From contig JAAYFJ010000012.1 of NCBI GenBank assembly GCA_012728295.1, forward strand, positions 1-64,000: a stretch of 64,000 nucleotides of DNA. The letters run 5' to 3'. Both the position numbers and the translations under genes were made by a program. The stretch comes from Tissierellia bacterium (GTDB lineage Bacteria; Bacillota; Clostridia; Tissierellales; Peptoniphilaceae). Under the pieces are notes generated by a model, which worked only from the letters and a program-made list of their open reading frames with translations, was not told where the DNA came from and did not search any database. Within the stretch, counting starts at the first letter, position 1, and each line of letters opens with the position of its first letter. Positions 47,378 to 58,024 of this stretch are shown piece after piece.

Positions 47378-48064
47378 ATGATGATATTAAATAACGATTC
47401 AACCAATCAAGAACATCCTGAAGATAAGGTGGAGAATGAGCTTGAAAAAGTTGCTAACTCTTCTATAGATGAAGAAACAATTTCTCAGATTCTTGAGGAA
47501 GAGCGTGAGTCAGAAGTCGATGAAAATGAAATAATAGCAACGGATGAACAGAGCATTAAGTCTCGAAAAAAACTAGCAAGCTGGTTATATCCAGTGATAT
47601 TTGCAGTGGTATTGGCTGTTATTATTAAACTTTTTGTAATAGATATTAAGACCATTGAGGGTAGTTCAATGGCTCCTAATTATGAATCAGGAAACCATGT
47701 AATAGTCATAAGATCATGGCTTAACAGTAATTATAAGAGAGGTCAAGTCATTGTCTTTCAAACTGACATCAATGAAGAATCATTTTATGTCAAGAGGATT
47801 ATTGGCGTTCCAGGTGACGAACTGAAAATTTTTATGGGACAAGTTTTTGTAAATGGTGAAATGATAAGCGAGAACTATCTTCATGGAAAGCCTGATACAT
47901 TATCTGAGGGAAACAATAGATGGAAATTAGGCAAGGGAGAGTATTTTGTCATGGGAGACAACCGTCTGCCGGGTGGAAGTTTGGATAGCCGGGATTTTGG
48001 ACCTATTAAATGGGAGCAGGTATTTGGAACTGTTTGGGAGAGGGGAAATTATGAATCAGAATGA
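47378..48064 (+). CDS. lepB: Type I signal peptidase (first copy)
   Basis: 228 residues. A 65-residue acidic cytoplasmic extension, one membrane helix (YPVIFAVVLAVIIKLFVI), catalytic serine in EGSSMAPNY, catalytic lysine in YVKRIIGVPGD and box E GDNRLPGGSLDSR. Removes signal peptides from exported proteins. RBS GAGGTGA. Overlaps the next gene by 14 bases. Confidence 0.93.
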   Translation: MMILNNDSTNQEHPEDKVENELEKVANSSIDEETISQILEEERESEVDENEIIATDEQSIKSRKKLASWLYPVIFAVVLAVIIKLFVIDIKTIEGSSMAPNYESGNHVIVIRSWLNSNYKRGQVIVFQTDINEESFYVKRIIGVPGDELKIFMGQVFVNGEMISENYLHGKPDTLSEGNNRWKLGKGEYFVMGDNRLPGGSLDSRDFGPIKWEQVFGTVWERGNYESE

Positions 48065-48620
48065 TAATGAATTTAATGAAAGCGAATCGAAAACTCCTAA
48101 TAAAAAATATGAGGTTATTGAATTTGTGAAAACGATAGCATGGGTTTTGATATTGGCATTTGTAATCCGTACGTTTGTCTTTACTGCAACAGTAGTAAAT
48201 GGAGAATCAATGACTCCTACATTGCAAAATGGAGACAGGTTAATAGCTTTGAAGTTTCCCCTATATTATAGAGGTCCTGAATATAGCGAGATAGTTGTAT
48301 TAAAAGATCCACAAGGTTCTAAGAGAGACTTTATTAAAAGAGTCATAGCTTTACCTGGGGACAAGGTGGACATCATCGATGGAAAAGTATTTGTAAACGA
48401 TAAAGAGATTTCTGAACCATATATAGATGAAGGGCTTTTGACAATGACTGCGGATAGCAATTCGTGGAAGCTAGGTGAGAATCAATACTTTGTCATGGGA
48501 GATAATAGGCATCCGGGAGGGAGCCACGATTCTAGAGCGTTTGGACAGGTTGATAAAAAAGAACTTGTAGGAATATCAACAGTTAGATTTTGGCCGATTA
48601 ATCGCATAGGAAATCCTTAA
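48051..48620 (+). CDS. lepB: Type I signal peptidase (second, tandem copy)
   Basis: Start ATG 48051 with GAGGGGA upstream; the frame also opens earlier, inside the first copy. 189 residues. Helix WVLILAFVIRTFVF, serine motif NGESMTPTL, lysine motif FIKRVIALPGD and GDNRHPGGSHDSR. A paralogue of its neighbour with a short N-terminus. Two tandem enzymes may differ in substrate choice. The insertion of the pair before lepA is unlike B. subtilis. Confidence 0.93.
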   Translation: MNQNDNEFNESESKTPNKKYEVIEFVKTIAWVLILAFVIRTFVFTATVVNGESMTPTLQNGDRLIALKFPLYYRGPEYSEIVVLKDPQGSKRDFIKRVIALPGDKVDIIDGKVFVNDKEISEPYIDEGLLTMTADSNSWKLGENQYFVMGDNRHPGGSHDSRAFGQVDKKELVGISTVRFWPINRIGNP

Positions 48621-48638
48621 TAACATAGAGGTGAATAG

Positions 48639-50450
48639 ATGCAGGATAAACAATCACGTATAAGAAATTTTTCGATAATAGCTCATATTGACCATGGAAA
48701 GTCTACTTTAGCAGATAGATTAATAGAAACTACCGGTATGCTCACTTCACGAGAGATGCAATCTCAGGTATTAGATAGCATGGACTTGGAAAAAGAGAAG
48801 GGTATCACCATAAAGCTAAAGGCAATCAGACTTATTTACTCTGATGAAAATGGCGATGAATATATTTATAATTTAATAGATACTCCTGGACACGTGGACT
48901 TTCATTATGAAGTATCGCGTTCTTTAGCTGCTTGTGAGGGGGCATTATTGGTAGTAGATTCTACTCAAGGCGTTGAAGCTCAAACGTTAGCGAATGTTTA
49001 TTTAGCTTTAGACCAGGACTTAGAAATATTGCCAGTAATTAATAAGATTGATTTACCATCTGCTAGACCAGATGAAGTAAAAACGGAAATTGAAGAAATA
49101 ATTGGACTTGATGCCAGTGGAGCTCCATTGATATCCGCGAAGGCAGGAACTGGTATTCATGATGTACTAACCTATATAAGAGACCTTGTACCACCTCCAT
49201 CAGGGAATTTAGACGCTCCATTAAAAGCGTTAATCTTTGATAGTTATTATGACAGCTATAAAGGCGTGACATGCTTTATTAGAGTTTTCGATGGCTGTGT
49301 AAAACCAGGTATGACTGTTAGAATGATGTCTACAGGAGATGAGTTTGAGGTTACAGAAGTTGGCGTAAATACGAGTAAACATTTGCCTGTAAACCAACTT
49401 CAAGCAGGTGAAGTTGGTTATTTGACGGCATCTATTAAAGGTGTGAGGCAAGCTAGAGTTGGGGATACCATAACAGAAGCTAAAAGACCTACATCAGAAC
49501 CTTTGCCAGGATATAAAGAAGTAACTAGCATGGTATATTGCGGCATTTATCCGGCAGAAGGGCAGGATTACAATGATGTAAGAGATGCCTTAGAAAAACT
49601 TCAAGTTAATGATGCGGCTTTGGATTTTGAACCAGAGACATCTGCAGCACTGGGATTTGGTTATAGATGTGGATTTTTAGGTCTTCTGCACATGGAGGTC
49701 ATTCAAGAGAGGCTTGATAGAGAATTTGACTTAAATATTATTACTACAGCCCCATCTGTTATTTACCATATAACTACGACAAATGGGGAGACTCTGTCAA
49801 TTCAAAATCCAACAAACATGCCACCTGTCACTGAGATAAAAGCAATGGAAGAGCCGATTGTTAGAGCTAATATTATGACTCCTTCAACATATGTAGGAGT
49901 GATTATGGAATTGTGTCAGGAGAGAAGAGGAACATATATAGGCATGGAGTACCTGGATCAGACCAGGGTACAATTGGCATATGAGCTTCCACTAAATGAA
50001 ATAATCTATGATTTCTTTGATGCGCTAAAATCTAAGACCAGAGGATATGCATCTTTCGATTATGAGCCAATAGGTTATAGGGAAAGTGAATTAGTGAAGT
50101 TGGACATGCTTATTAATGGGGAAGCTGTAGATGCTTTTTCAATTATTGTCCATGAATCTAAAGCCTATGAGAGAGGTCGTTTAATTGCTGAAAGATTGGT
50201 GGATGTAATTCCGAGACACCAATTTGCAGTTCCAATTCAAGCTGCCATAGGTGGGAAAATAATAGCCAGAGAAACTGTTCGTGCAGTAAGAAAAGATGTA
50301 TTGGCGAAATGCTATGGTGGAGATATTTCTCGTAAGAAAAAATTGTTGGAAAAGCAAAAGGAAGGAAAGAAACGCATGCGCTCCATTGGTTCAGTGGAGG
50401 TGCCGCAAGAAGCTTTCTTAGCTGTGCTTAAATATGATGAAGACAAATAG
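48639..50450 (+). CDS. lepA: Elongation factor 4 (LepA)
   Basis: 603 residues, usual length. GTPase motifs [17 protein letters not shown] and NKIDLP, then EF-G-like domains and the LepA-specific C-terminal region ([21 protein letters not shown], seen as [11 protein letters not shown]). Acts on stalled ribosomes or in 30S maturation. GAGGTGA before the ATG. Overlaps hemW by 17 bases. Confidence 0.97.
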   Translation: MQDKQSRIRNFSIIAHIDHGKSTLADRLIETTGMLTSREMQSQVLDSMDLEKEKGITIKLKAIRLIYSDENGDEYIYNLIDTPGHVDFHYEVSRSLAACEGALLVVDSTQGVEAQTLANVYLALDQDLEILPVINKIDLPSARPDEVKTEIEEIIGLDASGAPLISAKAGTGIHDVLTYIRDLVPPPSGNLDAPLKALIFDSYYDSYKGVTCFIRVFDGCVKPGMTVRMMSTGDEFEVTEVGVNTSKHLPVNQLQAGEVGYLTASIKGVRQARVGDTITEAKRPTSEPLPGYKEVTSMVYCGIYPAEGQDYNDVRDALEKLQVNDAALDFEPETSAALGFGYRCGFLGLLHMEVIQERLDREFDLNIITTAPSVIYHITTTNGETLSIQNPTNMPPVTEIKAMEEPIVRANIMTPSTYVGVIMELCQERRGTYIGMEYLDQTRVQLAYELPLNEIIYDFFDALKSKTRGYASFDYEPIGYRESELVKLDMLINGEAVDAFSIIVHESKAYERGRLIAERLVDVIPRHQFAVPIQAAIGGKIIARETVRAVRKDVLAKCYGGDISRKKKLLEKQKEGKKRMRSIGSVEVPQEAFLAVLKYDEDK

Positions 50451-51537
50451 TTTGGGATTATATATTCATATTCCATTTTGTAATAAAAAATGTGACTACT
50501 GTGATTTCGTGTCCGTGACGGATTTTTCTGTCATGGACACTTATTTATCGTGCTTGGAAGAGGAGATATCATTTGAACCAGAAACATCTTTAGTAGATAC
50601 TATTTTCATAGGTGGAGGAACGCCATCTCTATTGTCACAAAAGCAATTAGATAGTCTATTTAATACCATTTATAAAGCCTATAAAGTGGATGAAAAATCA
50701 GAAATAACCATTGAGTTAAATCCAGAATCGGTTACCAAGGAAAAGTTGAAAGCCTATAAAGAAATGGGAATAAACAGGCTCTCCATGGGTGTTCAAACAT
50801 TTGATGATAGGTTGTTAAAGTCTATTGGCAGGATTAATAATATGGATAAAGCGATATCGGCCTATAAGATGATTGAAAAAAGTGGGATAGACAATGTAAA
50901 CCTTGATCTAATGATGGCATTACCTAATCAAAGCTTAACGGATATCGTAAGAGATTTGGAATGGGTAGATAAGTTAATGCCAAATCACATTTCATATTAC
51001 AGTTTGATAATTGAGGAGGATACACCTTTAGCAAAGAGGTTTAAGGGAACGGATGAAAATCTTGATAGGATTATGTACCACAAGATAAGGGAAGCTCTTA
51101 CAAAAGCTGGTTACAAACACTATGAATTGTCTAACTGGTCTAAGGCTGGATATAGCTGTAAACATAATATTAAATATTGGAAAATAAATGATTATAGGGG
51201 TTATGGAGTAGCTTCCCATAGTAGTGTGGGTGGGTTCCGCTTCAACCACGGCGATGATGTATTAGAATATATAAAGAATCCTCATAATGTTGCAAGGGAG
51301 TTGATTGGAACGGAGGAAAGGCTTTCAGAATTCTTAATAATGGGAATTCGTCTAATGGATGGACTTAGTCGTAAGGAGATAGTGGAACGTTTCGGTCAGG
51401 ATATTTGGAGTAAGAGAGATAGGTTCTTTTCATTAATAAAGAATGGGTTAATAAGTATGGATGAGAAAAAAATACTATTAACCGATAAAGGAATGGATTT
51501 GTGTAACGTGGTTGAAGAAGTATTGTTTTCGTTATAA
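50434..51537 (+). CDS. hemW: HemW (radical SAM heme chaperone)
   Basis: 367 residues. Radical SAM cluster CNKKCDYC and [30 protein letters not shown]. Lacks the extra N-terminal residues of coproporphyrinogen dehydrogenase HemN, so it is HemW, which binds heme rather than oxidising porphyrinogen. Start ATG 50434 or 50437 inside lepA with weak RBS, hence translational coupling. Confidence 0.93.
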   Translation: MMKTNSLGLYIHIPFCNKKCDYCDFVSVTDFSVMDTYLSCLEEEISFEPETSLVDTIFIGGGTPSLLSQKQLDSLFNTIYKAYKVDEKSEITIELNPESVTKEKLKAYKEMGINRLSMGVQTFDDRLLKSIGRINNMDKAISAYKMIEKSGIDNVNLDLMMALPNQSLTDIVRDLEWVDKLMPNHISYYSLIIEEDTPLAKRFKGTDENLDRIMYHKIREALTKAGYKHYELSNWSKAGYSCKHNIKYWKINDYRGYGVASHSSVGGFRFNHGDDVLEYIKNPHNVARELIGTEERLSEFLIMGIRLMDGLSRKEIVERFGQDIWSKRDRFFSLIKNGLISMDEKKILLTDKGMDLCNVVEEVLFSL

Positions 51538-51581
51538 TTATTAGTACAACAAGATAAAAAATATCAAAAAAACGTGGAAAT

Positions 51582-51613
51582 AACGGGGAATGCAGAGGCA
51601 TTTCCCGTTTAGC
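51582..51613 (+). terminator. Terminator of the lepB-lepA-hemW unit
   Basis: AACGGG-G-AATGC, loop AGAG, GCATT-T-CCCGTT, then TTT. The T-run is short. Confidence 0.6.
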
Positions 51614-51643
51614 ACTCTAAGGTAAAGTTTGCTAAAAAAAGTG

Positions 51644-51672
51644 TTGACATTATGGTGTAAAAGGGTTATTAT
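51644..51672 (+). promoter_or_regulatory. Promoter of the hrcA-grpE-dnaK operon
   Basis: TTGACA, 17 bases, TATTAT, located 14 bases before the CIRCE element. Confidence 0.85.
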
Positions 51673-51685
51673 AGTCATAGAGTTG

Positions 51686-51712
51686 TTAGCACTCAACAGT
51701 AACGAGTGCTAA
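51686..51712 (+). promoter_or_regulatory. CIRCE operator (HrcA binding site)
   Basis: TTAGCACTC-N9-GAGTGCTAA, a perfect consensus inverted repeat. Bound by HrcA to repress the heat-shock operon. Confidence 0.98.
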
Positions 51713-51729
51713 AGGAAAGAGGTGATAAT

Positions 51730-52755
51730 ATGCTAGATGATCGAAAGCTAAAGGTACTAAAAGCGATCATCGACAGCTATGTGAAGCATGCAGAGCCTGT
51801 GGGTTCCAGAACTCTATCGAAGCAATATGATTTAGGCGTAAGCTCGGCTACTATAAGAAATGAAATGTCTGACCTAGAGGAATTGGGTATGCTAAATAAG
51901 CAGCATACATCCTCTGGAAGAATTCCCAGTGATAAAGCCTACAGATATTATGTAGATTATTTCATCAATCGGAAAAATGTTATTACAGGAAAACAGGCAG
52001 AGGCCATAAAAAACCATCTCAGTGTTCATCGTCATGAGACGGAGCAGGTCTTGAAGGATTCAGTTAAGTTGTTATCAGATATTACGGGTCACACCATAGT
52101 GTTGCTTACAGATTACACTTATGATGAAACGATAAAACACATACGTTTGGCATTTGTGGACAGTAATACAATTGTGATTGTATTTATTGGCGAGAAGATG
52201 AATCCAGAAAGTTATGTGGTTTATATGTATAAGCCCATTACAGCTGAAATAGCTCAAGCTGTTGAAATCCTGTTGAACAAATACTGTGTTACAGATGATT
52301 CCATTCCAGCTCAAATTCGTTGGGAAGCGATGATGATTGAAGCAGATAGCATAGGCGATGATATTGTGGAGTGTTTAGACGTTTTAAAACCTTATGTAAT
52401 CAGCTCGATGAACCGTCTATCAAAATTAGATCTTATTACCCATGGTTTGACTCAATTAATGAACTTCCCTGATTATCAGGATATGGATAAATTAAAGAAT
52501 CTAATGCAATTCTTGGCTCAAGAAGAACAGATGGAAAAAGTTCTATGGAAAGAGAAAGGAACTGATTCTCCGGAAGTTATGATAGGTTCTGAAATGGAAG
52601 AGGATTTGTTGCGAGAATCCAGTATTATTACAGGAGACCTTACCATTGGAAATAGGCGAGTCGGCAGAGTCGCACTAGTTGGTCCTGTAAGAATGGATTA
52701 TAACCGTATGATAAACACCTTATGGTCGTTTTCGACCTTATTGAATAAATTATAG
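51730..52755 (+). CDS. hrcA: Heat-inducible transcription repressor HrcA
   Basis: 341 residues from ATG 51730 (AGAGGTG upstream); the earlier in-frame start at 51706 lies within CIRCE. N-terminal winged helix (GSRTLSKQYDLGVSSATIRNEMSDLEE, seen as VSSATIRNEM), then GAF-like dimer domain with dimerising insert. Represses through the CIRCE just upstream; GroEL normally keeps it active. Confidence 0.96.
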   Translation: MLDDRKLKVLKAIIDSYVKHAEPVGSRTLSKQYDLGVSSATIRNEMSDLEELGMLNKQHTSSGRIPSDKAYRYYVDYFINRKNVITGKQAEAIKNHLSVHRHETEQVLKDSVKLLSDITGHTIVLLTDYTYDETIKHIRLAFVDSNTIVIVFIGEKMNPESYVVYMYKPITAEIAQAVEILLNKYCVTDDSIPAQIRWEAMMIEADSIGDDIVECLDVLKPYVISSMNRLSKLDLITHGLTQLMNFPDYQDMDKLKNLMQFLAQEEQMEKVLWKEKGTDSPEVMIGSEMEEDLLRESSIITGDLTIGNRRVGRVALVGPVRMDYNRMINTLWSFSTLLNKL

Positions 52756-52772
52756 ATAAAGAGGTGATTTGA

Positions 52773-53315
52773 TTGACTAAAAAAAATAGTTCTTCAAAAG
52801 AAGAAAAAACTGTAGAAGTTGAAGAAAAGCAAGAACCTGAAACGAAGACTTGTGATTTTGAAGATGAGGTTCAGGAAGAAGTGATAGAAGATGATAGTCG
52901 TATTGAGGATTTAATGATTCAGCTAACTCGCCTGCAAGCAGACTTTAAAAATTATAAGATGCGCAGTGAAAAAGAGAGGGGAGAGCTGGTATCCTTTGGG
53001 ATAAAGCGCTTGTCCAATGAGCTTCTTCCAGTGATAGACAACTTTGAAAGAGCACTTAAGGAAGACGTAGGCAAAGAGGATGCTTTTTATCAGGGAATTT
53101 CCTTGATTTATGATCAGTTAATGACCGTTTTAGCGGACAATAAAATAAAGCCGATGGATTCTTTAGGAGAGCCGTTTGACCCAGAGAAACATCATGCAGT
53201 ATTTTTGGAAGAAGTAGAAGGTATTGAACTTGATTGTGTATCAGAAGTATTACAAAAAGGTTATTTATTTGAAGACCAAGTATTGAGACCTGCAATGGTC
53301 AAAGTATGTAAATAA
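52773..53315 (+). CDS. grpE: GrpE nucleotide exchange factor
   Basis: 180 residues, TTG start with GAGGTGA upstream. N-terminal 50 residues are acidic coiled-coil. Core [15 protein letters not shown], and C-terminal beta wing DPEKHHAVF and [20 protein letters not shown]. Releases ADP from DnaK. Lies 14 bases before dnaK. Confidence 0.95.
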   Translation: MTKKNSSSKEEKTVEVEEKQEPETKTCDFEDEVQEEVIEDDSRIEDLMIQLTRLQADFKNYKMRSEKERGELVSFGIKRLSNELLPVIDNFERALKEDVGKEDAFYQGISLIYDQLMTVLADNKIKPMDSLGEPFDPEKHHAVFLEEVEGIELDCVSEVLQKGYLFEDQVLRPAMVKVCK

Positions 53316-53329
53316 GGAGGAATTTTATT

Positions 53330-55147
53330 ATGGGAAAAATTATTGGAATTGACTTAGGAACAACTAACTCATGTGTTGCAGTTATGGAAGGTGGGGAGCC
53401 TATTATTATCCCTAACGCAGAAGGAAACCGTACGACTCCTTCAGTAGTAGCATTTACTAAAGATGGGGAGAGACTAGTTGGAGAAACTGCGAAAAGACAA
53501 GCTATTACCAATCCGGATAGAACAATTAGCTCTATCAAACGTCAAATGGGTAGTGACTATAAAAAGAATATCGATGGAAAAGACTATACTCCTCAAGAAA
53601 TTTCTGCAATGATATTACAGAAGTTAAAAGCAGATGCAGAGAGTTATCTTGGCGAGAAAGTTACTGAAGCTGTAATCACTGTTCCAGCTTATTTTACAGA
53701 TAGCCAACGTCAAGCTACTAAAGACGCAGGAAGAATTGCTGGTTTAGAAGTAAAACGTATTATCAATGAACCTACAGCTGCAGCTTTAGCTTATGGAATG
53801 GACAAAGAATCAGGACACCATAAAATTATGGTTTATGACTTGGGTGGCGGAACTTTTGACGTATCCTTATTGGAATTGGGTGACGGTGTATTTGAAGTAC
53901 TAGCTACTAGAGGAAATAACGCTCTTGGTGGCGATGATTTTGATGAAGCTTTAATGAACTATATTGCAGACGAGTTCAAGAAAGAGAATGGTATAGATTT
54001 ACGCAATGACAATATGAGTTTGCAAAGACTAAAAGAAGCTGCTGAGAAGGCTAAAAAAGAGCTGTCTACGACCATGTCAACAAATATTAACCTACCATTT
54101 ATTACAGCTACAGCAGCTGGCCCTCTACACTTGAACCTAGATGTAACTAGAGCAAAGTTTAATGAGCTAACCGACAAATTAGTAGAAAAAACCATTGGTC
54201 CTGTAAAAGAAGCGTTAAAAGACGCTGGATTACAACCAGGAGATGTAGAGAAGGTAATATTAGTAGGTGGTTCAACTAGAATCCCCGCAGTTCAAGACGC
54301 AGTTAAAAAATTAATTGGAAAAGATCCACAAAAAGACATTAACCCTGATGAGTGTGTAGCTATTGGTGCAGCAATTCAAGGTGGAGTATTAAGTGGTGAG
54401 GTAAAAGACTTATTGTTATTAGACGTTACGCCTCTTTCACTAGGATTAGAGACACTAGGCGGAGTTACAACTAGATTAATTGAGAGAAATACTACAATTC
54501 CTACAAAAAAATCTCAAATATTTACAACTGCAGCTGATAGTCAGACAAGTGTTGATATCCACGTACTACAAGGTGAGCGTGAGATGGCTTCAGACAATAC
54601 TACTTTAGGAAGATTCCAGTTAACTGGTATAGCTCCAGCTCCAAGGGGAATTCCTCAAATAGAGGTAACATTTGATATTGATGCTAACGGCATTGTAAAT
54701 GTAAGTGCTAAGGACTTGGGAACAGGTAAAGAGCAAAAAATTACAATCACAGCTTCTTCTAACCTTTCAGAAGCAGATATTGACAAAAAGATAAAAGAAG
54801 CAGAAATGCACGCTGAAGAAGATAAGAAGAAAAAAGAAAAAATTGAAGTAAAAAATAACGCTGATTCAATCATCTATCAAACCGAAAAAACACTTAAGGA
54901 TTTAGAGGGCAAAATTGATGCGTCTGAGAAAGCTGATATTGAAAAACAATTAGAAGAGCTTAAAGAGGCTTCAAAAGGCGATGACAGTGATTTAATAAAG
55001 ACAAAAACAGATGCTTTACAACAAGCTTTCTATAAGATTTCAGAGAAACTATATCAACAGTCTGAACAAGGTCAAGAGGGAGCTTCAGAACCTCAAGATG
55101 ACGTGATGGATGCTGATTATGAAGTGGTTGACGAGGAAGAGAAATAG
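53330..55147 (+). CDS. dnaK: Chaperone DnaK (Hsp70)
   Basis: 605 residues. Hsp70 signatures [29 protein letters not shown] and [14 protein letters not shown], substrate-binding domain from about residue 365, lid ending in acidic [12 protein letters not shown]. Gram-positive form lacking the 24-residue insert of Proteobacteria. AAGGAGG before the ATG. Confidence 0.98.
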   Translation: MGKIIGIDLGTTNSCVAVMEGGEPIIIPNAEGNRTTPSVVAFTKDGERLVGETAKRQAITNPDRTISSIKRQMGSDYKKNIDGKDYTPQEISAMILQKLKADAESYLGEKVTEAVITVPAYFTDSQRQATKDAGRIAGLEVKRIINEPTAAALAYGMDKESGHHKIMVYDLGGGTFDVSLLELGDGVFEVLATRGNNALGGDDFDEALMNYIADEFKKENGIDLRNDNMSLQRLKEAAEKAKKELSTTMSTNINLPFITATAAGPLHLNLDVTRAKFNELTDKLVEKTIGPVKEALKDAGLQPGDVEKVILVGGSTRIPAVQDAVKKLIGKDPQKDINPDECVAIGAAIQGGVLSGEVKDLLLLDVTPLSLGLETLGGVTTRLIERNTTIPTKKSQIFTTAADSQTSVDIHVLQGEREMASDNTTLGRFQLTGIAPAPRGIPQIEVTFDIDANGIVNVSAKDLGTGKEQKITITASSNLSEADIDKKIKEAEMHAEEDKKKKEKIEVKNNADSIIYQTEKTLKDLEGKIDASEKADIEKQLEELKEASKGDDSDLIKTKTDALQQAFYKISEKLYQQSEQGQEGASEPQDDVMDADYEVVDEEEK

Positions 55148-55160
55148 TGATAATCTTAAA

Positions 55161-55198
55161 GGAAGCTAAATCCTAGGATTTAGCTTCCTTTTTTTTTA
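55161..55198 (+). terminator. Terminator between dnaK and dnaJ
   Basis: 13-bp arms GGAAGCTAAATCC and GGATTTAGCTTCC with a 2-base loop and nine Ts. dnaJ expression then needs read-through or its own promoter. Confidence 0.93.
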
Positions 55199-55218
55199 GA
55201 CTATAAGGAGTGAAAATA

Positions 55219-56337
55219 TTGCGAGATTTTTATGATATTTTAGGGGTAAATCGCGGTGCGGATACAGCGGAATTAAAGTCTGCATATAGGAAATTAGCAA
55301 AAAAATACCACCCTGACTTAAACCCTGAAGACGAGGAAGCTGAAAAAAACTTTAAAGAGGTGAATTATGCCTATGAAGTTCTGTCAGATCCTGATAAGAG
55401 AATGCGTTATGATCGCTTTGGCGAAGCCGGAGTAAATCAGCAAGGTGGATATAGTGGAGGATTCGGAGATTTCTTTGAAGATATCTTCGATATTTTTGGT
55501 GGAGGATTTAATGGTCGTGGATCGAGAGGGCCTCAACCAAGAATTGGAGAGGATATCAATTTCCATATGAACCTTTCTTTTAAAGAATCTGTATTTGGCT
55601 TAGAACGAGAAATCAATTTAAAGAGAGAAGTTAGTTGTCATAAGTGTGAAGGGGAAGGAATGGAGCCGGGTAGTTCCAAAAGCACCTGCCCTGTTTGCCA
55701 TGGATCAGGTCAAGTAAAACAGGTTCAAAGAACATTTTTGGGACAGCATGTAACTGTTGGACAGTGTAGCAATTGTAATGGTACTGGTGCTGTTATAGAA
55801 ACTCCATGTTCAAACTGTAACGGCTCTGGAAGAGAAATTAGAGAAGAGACTATTTCAGTTAAGATACCGGCAGGGGTAGACGGACAATCAGTGCTGACAA
55901 TGAGGGGCATGGGGCATACGGGAATTAACGGTGGCCCTCCAGGGGATATATATATATATTTCGATGTCGCTGAGGATGAAAAAATCATACGCCAAGGACA
56001 GAACCTTTGGGTGGATGTCCCCCTTACGTTGGAAGAGGCTATATTTGGAACTTCAATTAATGTACCAACTATAAATGGAGTAAAGAAAGTAAAAGTATCT
56101 AAGGGAACTCAATTTTTAGATTCAGAGATTATCGGTGGCGCTGGAATGCCATCAACTAGAGGTAATATGAATGGGGACCTAATATTAAGGTATACAATGG
56201 AAATTCCTAAAGGTTCCTTAGAAATAAAATCAAAAGAAATCAAAAGGTGGAAGTTGCACAATAAAGTTGTGGATCAGAGAACATTATTATTCGAGCATAT
56301 GTCTGAAACGTTTTCCAAGGTGGAGGATAGTATATAA
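55219..56337 (+). CDS. dnaJ: Co-chaperone DnaJ (Hsp40)
   Basis: TTG 55219 gives the typical [10 protein letters not shown] start, 9 bases after GGAG; GTG 55210 has no RBS. 372 residues. J domain with HPD (YHPDLNP), G/F region, four zinc motifs ([32 protein letters not shown]) and C-terminal substrate domain. Overlaps prmA start (TAATG). Confidence 0.97.
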   Translation: MRDFYDILGVNRGADTAELKSAYRKLAKKYHPDLNPEDEEAEKNFKEVNYAYEVLSDPDKRMRYDRFGEAGVNQQGGYSGGFGDFFEDIFDIFGGGFNGRGSRGPQPRIGEDINFHMNLSFKESVFGLEREINLKREVSCHKCEGEGMEPGSSKSTCPVCHGSGQVKQVQRTFLGQHVTVGQCSNCNGTGAVIETPCSNCNGSGREIREETISVKIPAGVDGQSVLTMRGMGHTGINGGPPGDIYIYFDVAEDEKIIRQGQNLWVDVPLTLEEAIFGTSINVPTINGVKKVKVSKGTQFLDSEIIGGAGMPSTRGNMNGDLILRYTMEIPKGSLEIKSKEIKRWKLHNKVVDQRTLLFEHMSETFSKVEDSI

Positions 56338-57260
56338 TGAAATGGATTCAAATGAGCCTACATGTTTCTAAGCAAGACGAGGAGACGGTTCTGGCAATAT
56401 TAAACGATGAATTTTCTATTGAAATGCTAGAAGTTGTAGATAGAACACTAGTTGATGAGCTACAAGAACATCAGCTTTTATGGAATTATGTAGATGACGA
56501 GCTGGTGGAAAAATGGCCAGATCACGTTGTGATAAAGATTTATATAAGAGAAGGAGAAAGTGGAGAGGCTGAATATTTAGCTATTGAAAAACGCTTAAAT
56601 CCTTATTTTGTTGTGCCTTGCGACAGAAAAATGGTCGATGAAAAAGATTGGGAAAATGAATGGAAGCAATATTATAAACCAACTAAAATTGGTGATAAGG
56701 TAGTTATCGTTCCAACTTGGGAAGACTATGAACCGACAGATGGGGAGCATGTAATAAAGATGGATCCTGGTATGGCATTTGGCACAGGAACTCATGAGAC
56801 AACAGCTATGTGTGGAGCCTTGCTGGAAAAATATGTTAAGACTGGGGATAGAGTTTTTGACATAGGGACCGGTAGTGGAATACTTAGCTTTATTTCGCTG
56901 ATAATGGGTGCGAAAGAGGCAGTGGGAGTAGATATTGATCCGCTTAGCATAAAGGTAGCAAATGAAAATGCACAAATTAACCATATGGATGACCGTGTTA
57001 AGTTTGTAGAAGGAGATTTATTCCATTGCTTAGAGGGAAAAGCTGAGATAATTGTTAGCAATATCGTAGCGGAAGTAATAGCTTCTATGGTAGACGATTT
57101 AAAAAGATTTTTATCTGGAGAAGGTCTTTTAATATTATCGGGAATAATTCATGATAGGGTTGAGATGCTGGAAAATGCGTTGGCGAAGGCAGGGTTTAGA
57201 TTAATAGAGAAAACTGTTGACGGTGAATGGGTAGCAATGGTGGCTGAGGTTGTAAAATGA
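56337..57260 (+). CDS. prmA: Ribosomal protein L11 methyltransferase
   Basis: 307 residues. N-terminal L11-binding domain; DPGMAFGTGTHETT and SAM motif VFDIGTGSGILS, IVSNIVAEVI. Trimethylates L11. Coupled to dnaJ and to rsmE, whose start overlaps the stop. Confidence 0.95.
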   Translation: MKWIQMSLHVSKQDEETVLAILNDEFSIEMLEVVDRTLVDELQEHQLLWNYVDDELVEKWPDHVVIKIYIREGESGEAEYLAIEKRLNPYFVVPCDRKMVDEKDWENEWKQYYKPTKIGDKVVIVPTWEDYEPTDGEHVIKMDPGMAFGTGTHETTAMCGALLEKYVKTGDRVFDIGTGSGILSFISLIMGAKEAVGVDIDPLSIKVANENAQINHMDDRVKFVEGDLFHCLEGKAEIIVSNIVAEVIASMVDDLKRFLSGEGLLILSGIIHDRVEMLENALAKAGFRLIEKTVDGEWVAMVAEVVK

Positions 57261-58024
57261 GTTCGAAATTCTACTCAACGGATATTGTAAATGGGATTGC
57301 ATATTTTTCAGACGAAGATATTAAACATATGCTCGGTAGTTTGCGGTTAACAGATGGAGAGAATATTATAGTCATGACCAGCGGGAGTATAGATGAAGAT
57401 TATCCCAATGGAATGGCTTTTAATGCTGAGCTTATGGTGGATGGCAAAACTGCTGTAGCTCGTCTATTGGATTCAGTAGATTTGTGGGAATATCCTTGGG
57501 AAATCACATTATTTCAAGGGCTGCCTAAGGGTGATAAACTTGAGTTTGTAGTACAAAAATCCACTGAATTAGGAGTATCTGAAATTATTCCTGTTGAATT
57601 TGCTTTTAGTATAGCTAAGTGGAAAGATCCTAAAGGGCAGAAACTCTCTAGGTTAGAAAAGATTGCACTTTCTGCAGGGAAGCAAAGCGGTAGACTTTCG
57701 TTACCCGTTGTGCAAGGAGCCATAAGTTATAGTAATATGGTTGAAAGATTAACTGAATATGACTATGTTTTTGCGTGCTATGAAAACGAATCCAAAATAG
57801 ATATGGCAGTGGCAGTGGAGCAAATATCCAATAAACCCGCAAAAGTTGCGGTTATTATTGGGCCAGAGGGTGGCTGGAAACAGGAAGAAATGGATTTGCT
57901 AGGTGAAAAGGCAGTGGTGGTGGGTTTAGGCCCTTTTATATTGAGGACTGAAACAGCGGCTCTCGTAGCTGTAACCACTATTCTAAATGAATATCGAATG
58001 CGAGGTATTCATGAGCAAGGATAA
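57257..58024 (+). CDS. rsmE: 16S rRNA (uracil1498-N3)-methyltransferase
   Basis: 255 residues of the SPOUT superfamily. Knot motifs IIGPEGGWKQEEMDLL and VGLGPFILRTETAA are visible. Methylates U1498 in the decoding region. Overlaps mtaB by 14 bases. Confidence 0.94.
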   Translation: MSSKFYSTDIVNGIAYFSDEDIKHMLGSLRLTDGENIIVMTSGSIDEDYPNGMAFNAELMVDGKTAVARLLDSVDLWEYPWEITLFQGLPKGDKLEFVVQKSTELGVSEIIPVEFAFSIAKWKDPKGQKLSRLEKIALSAGKQSGRLSLPVVQGAISYSNMVERLTEYDYVFACYENESKIDMAVAVEQISNKPAKVAVIIGPEGGWKQEEMDLLGEKAVVVGLGPFILRTETAALVAVTTILNEYRMRGIHEQG

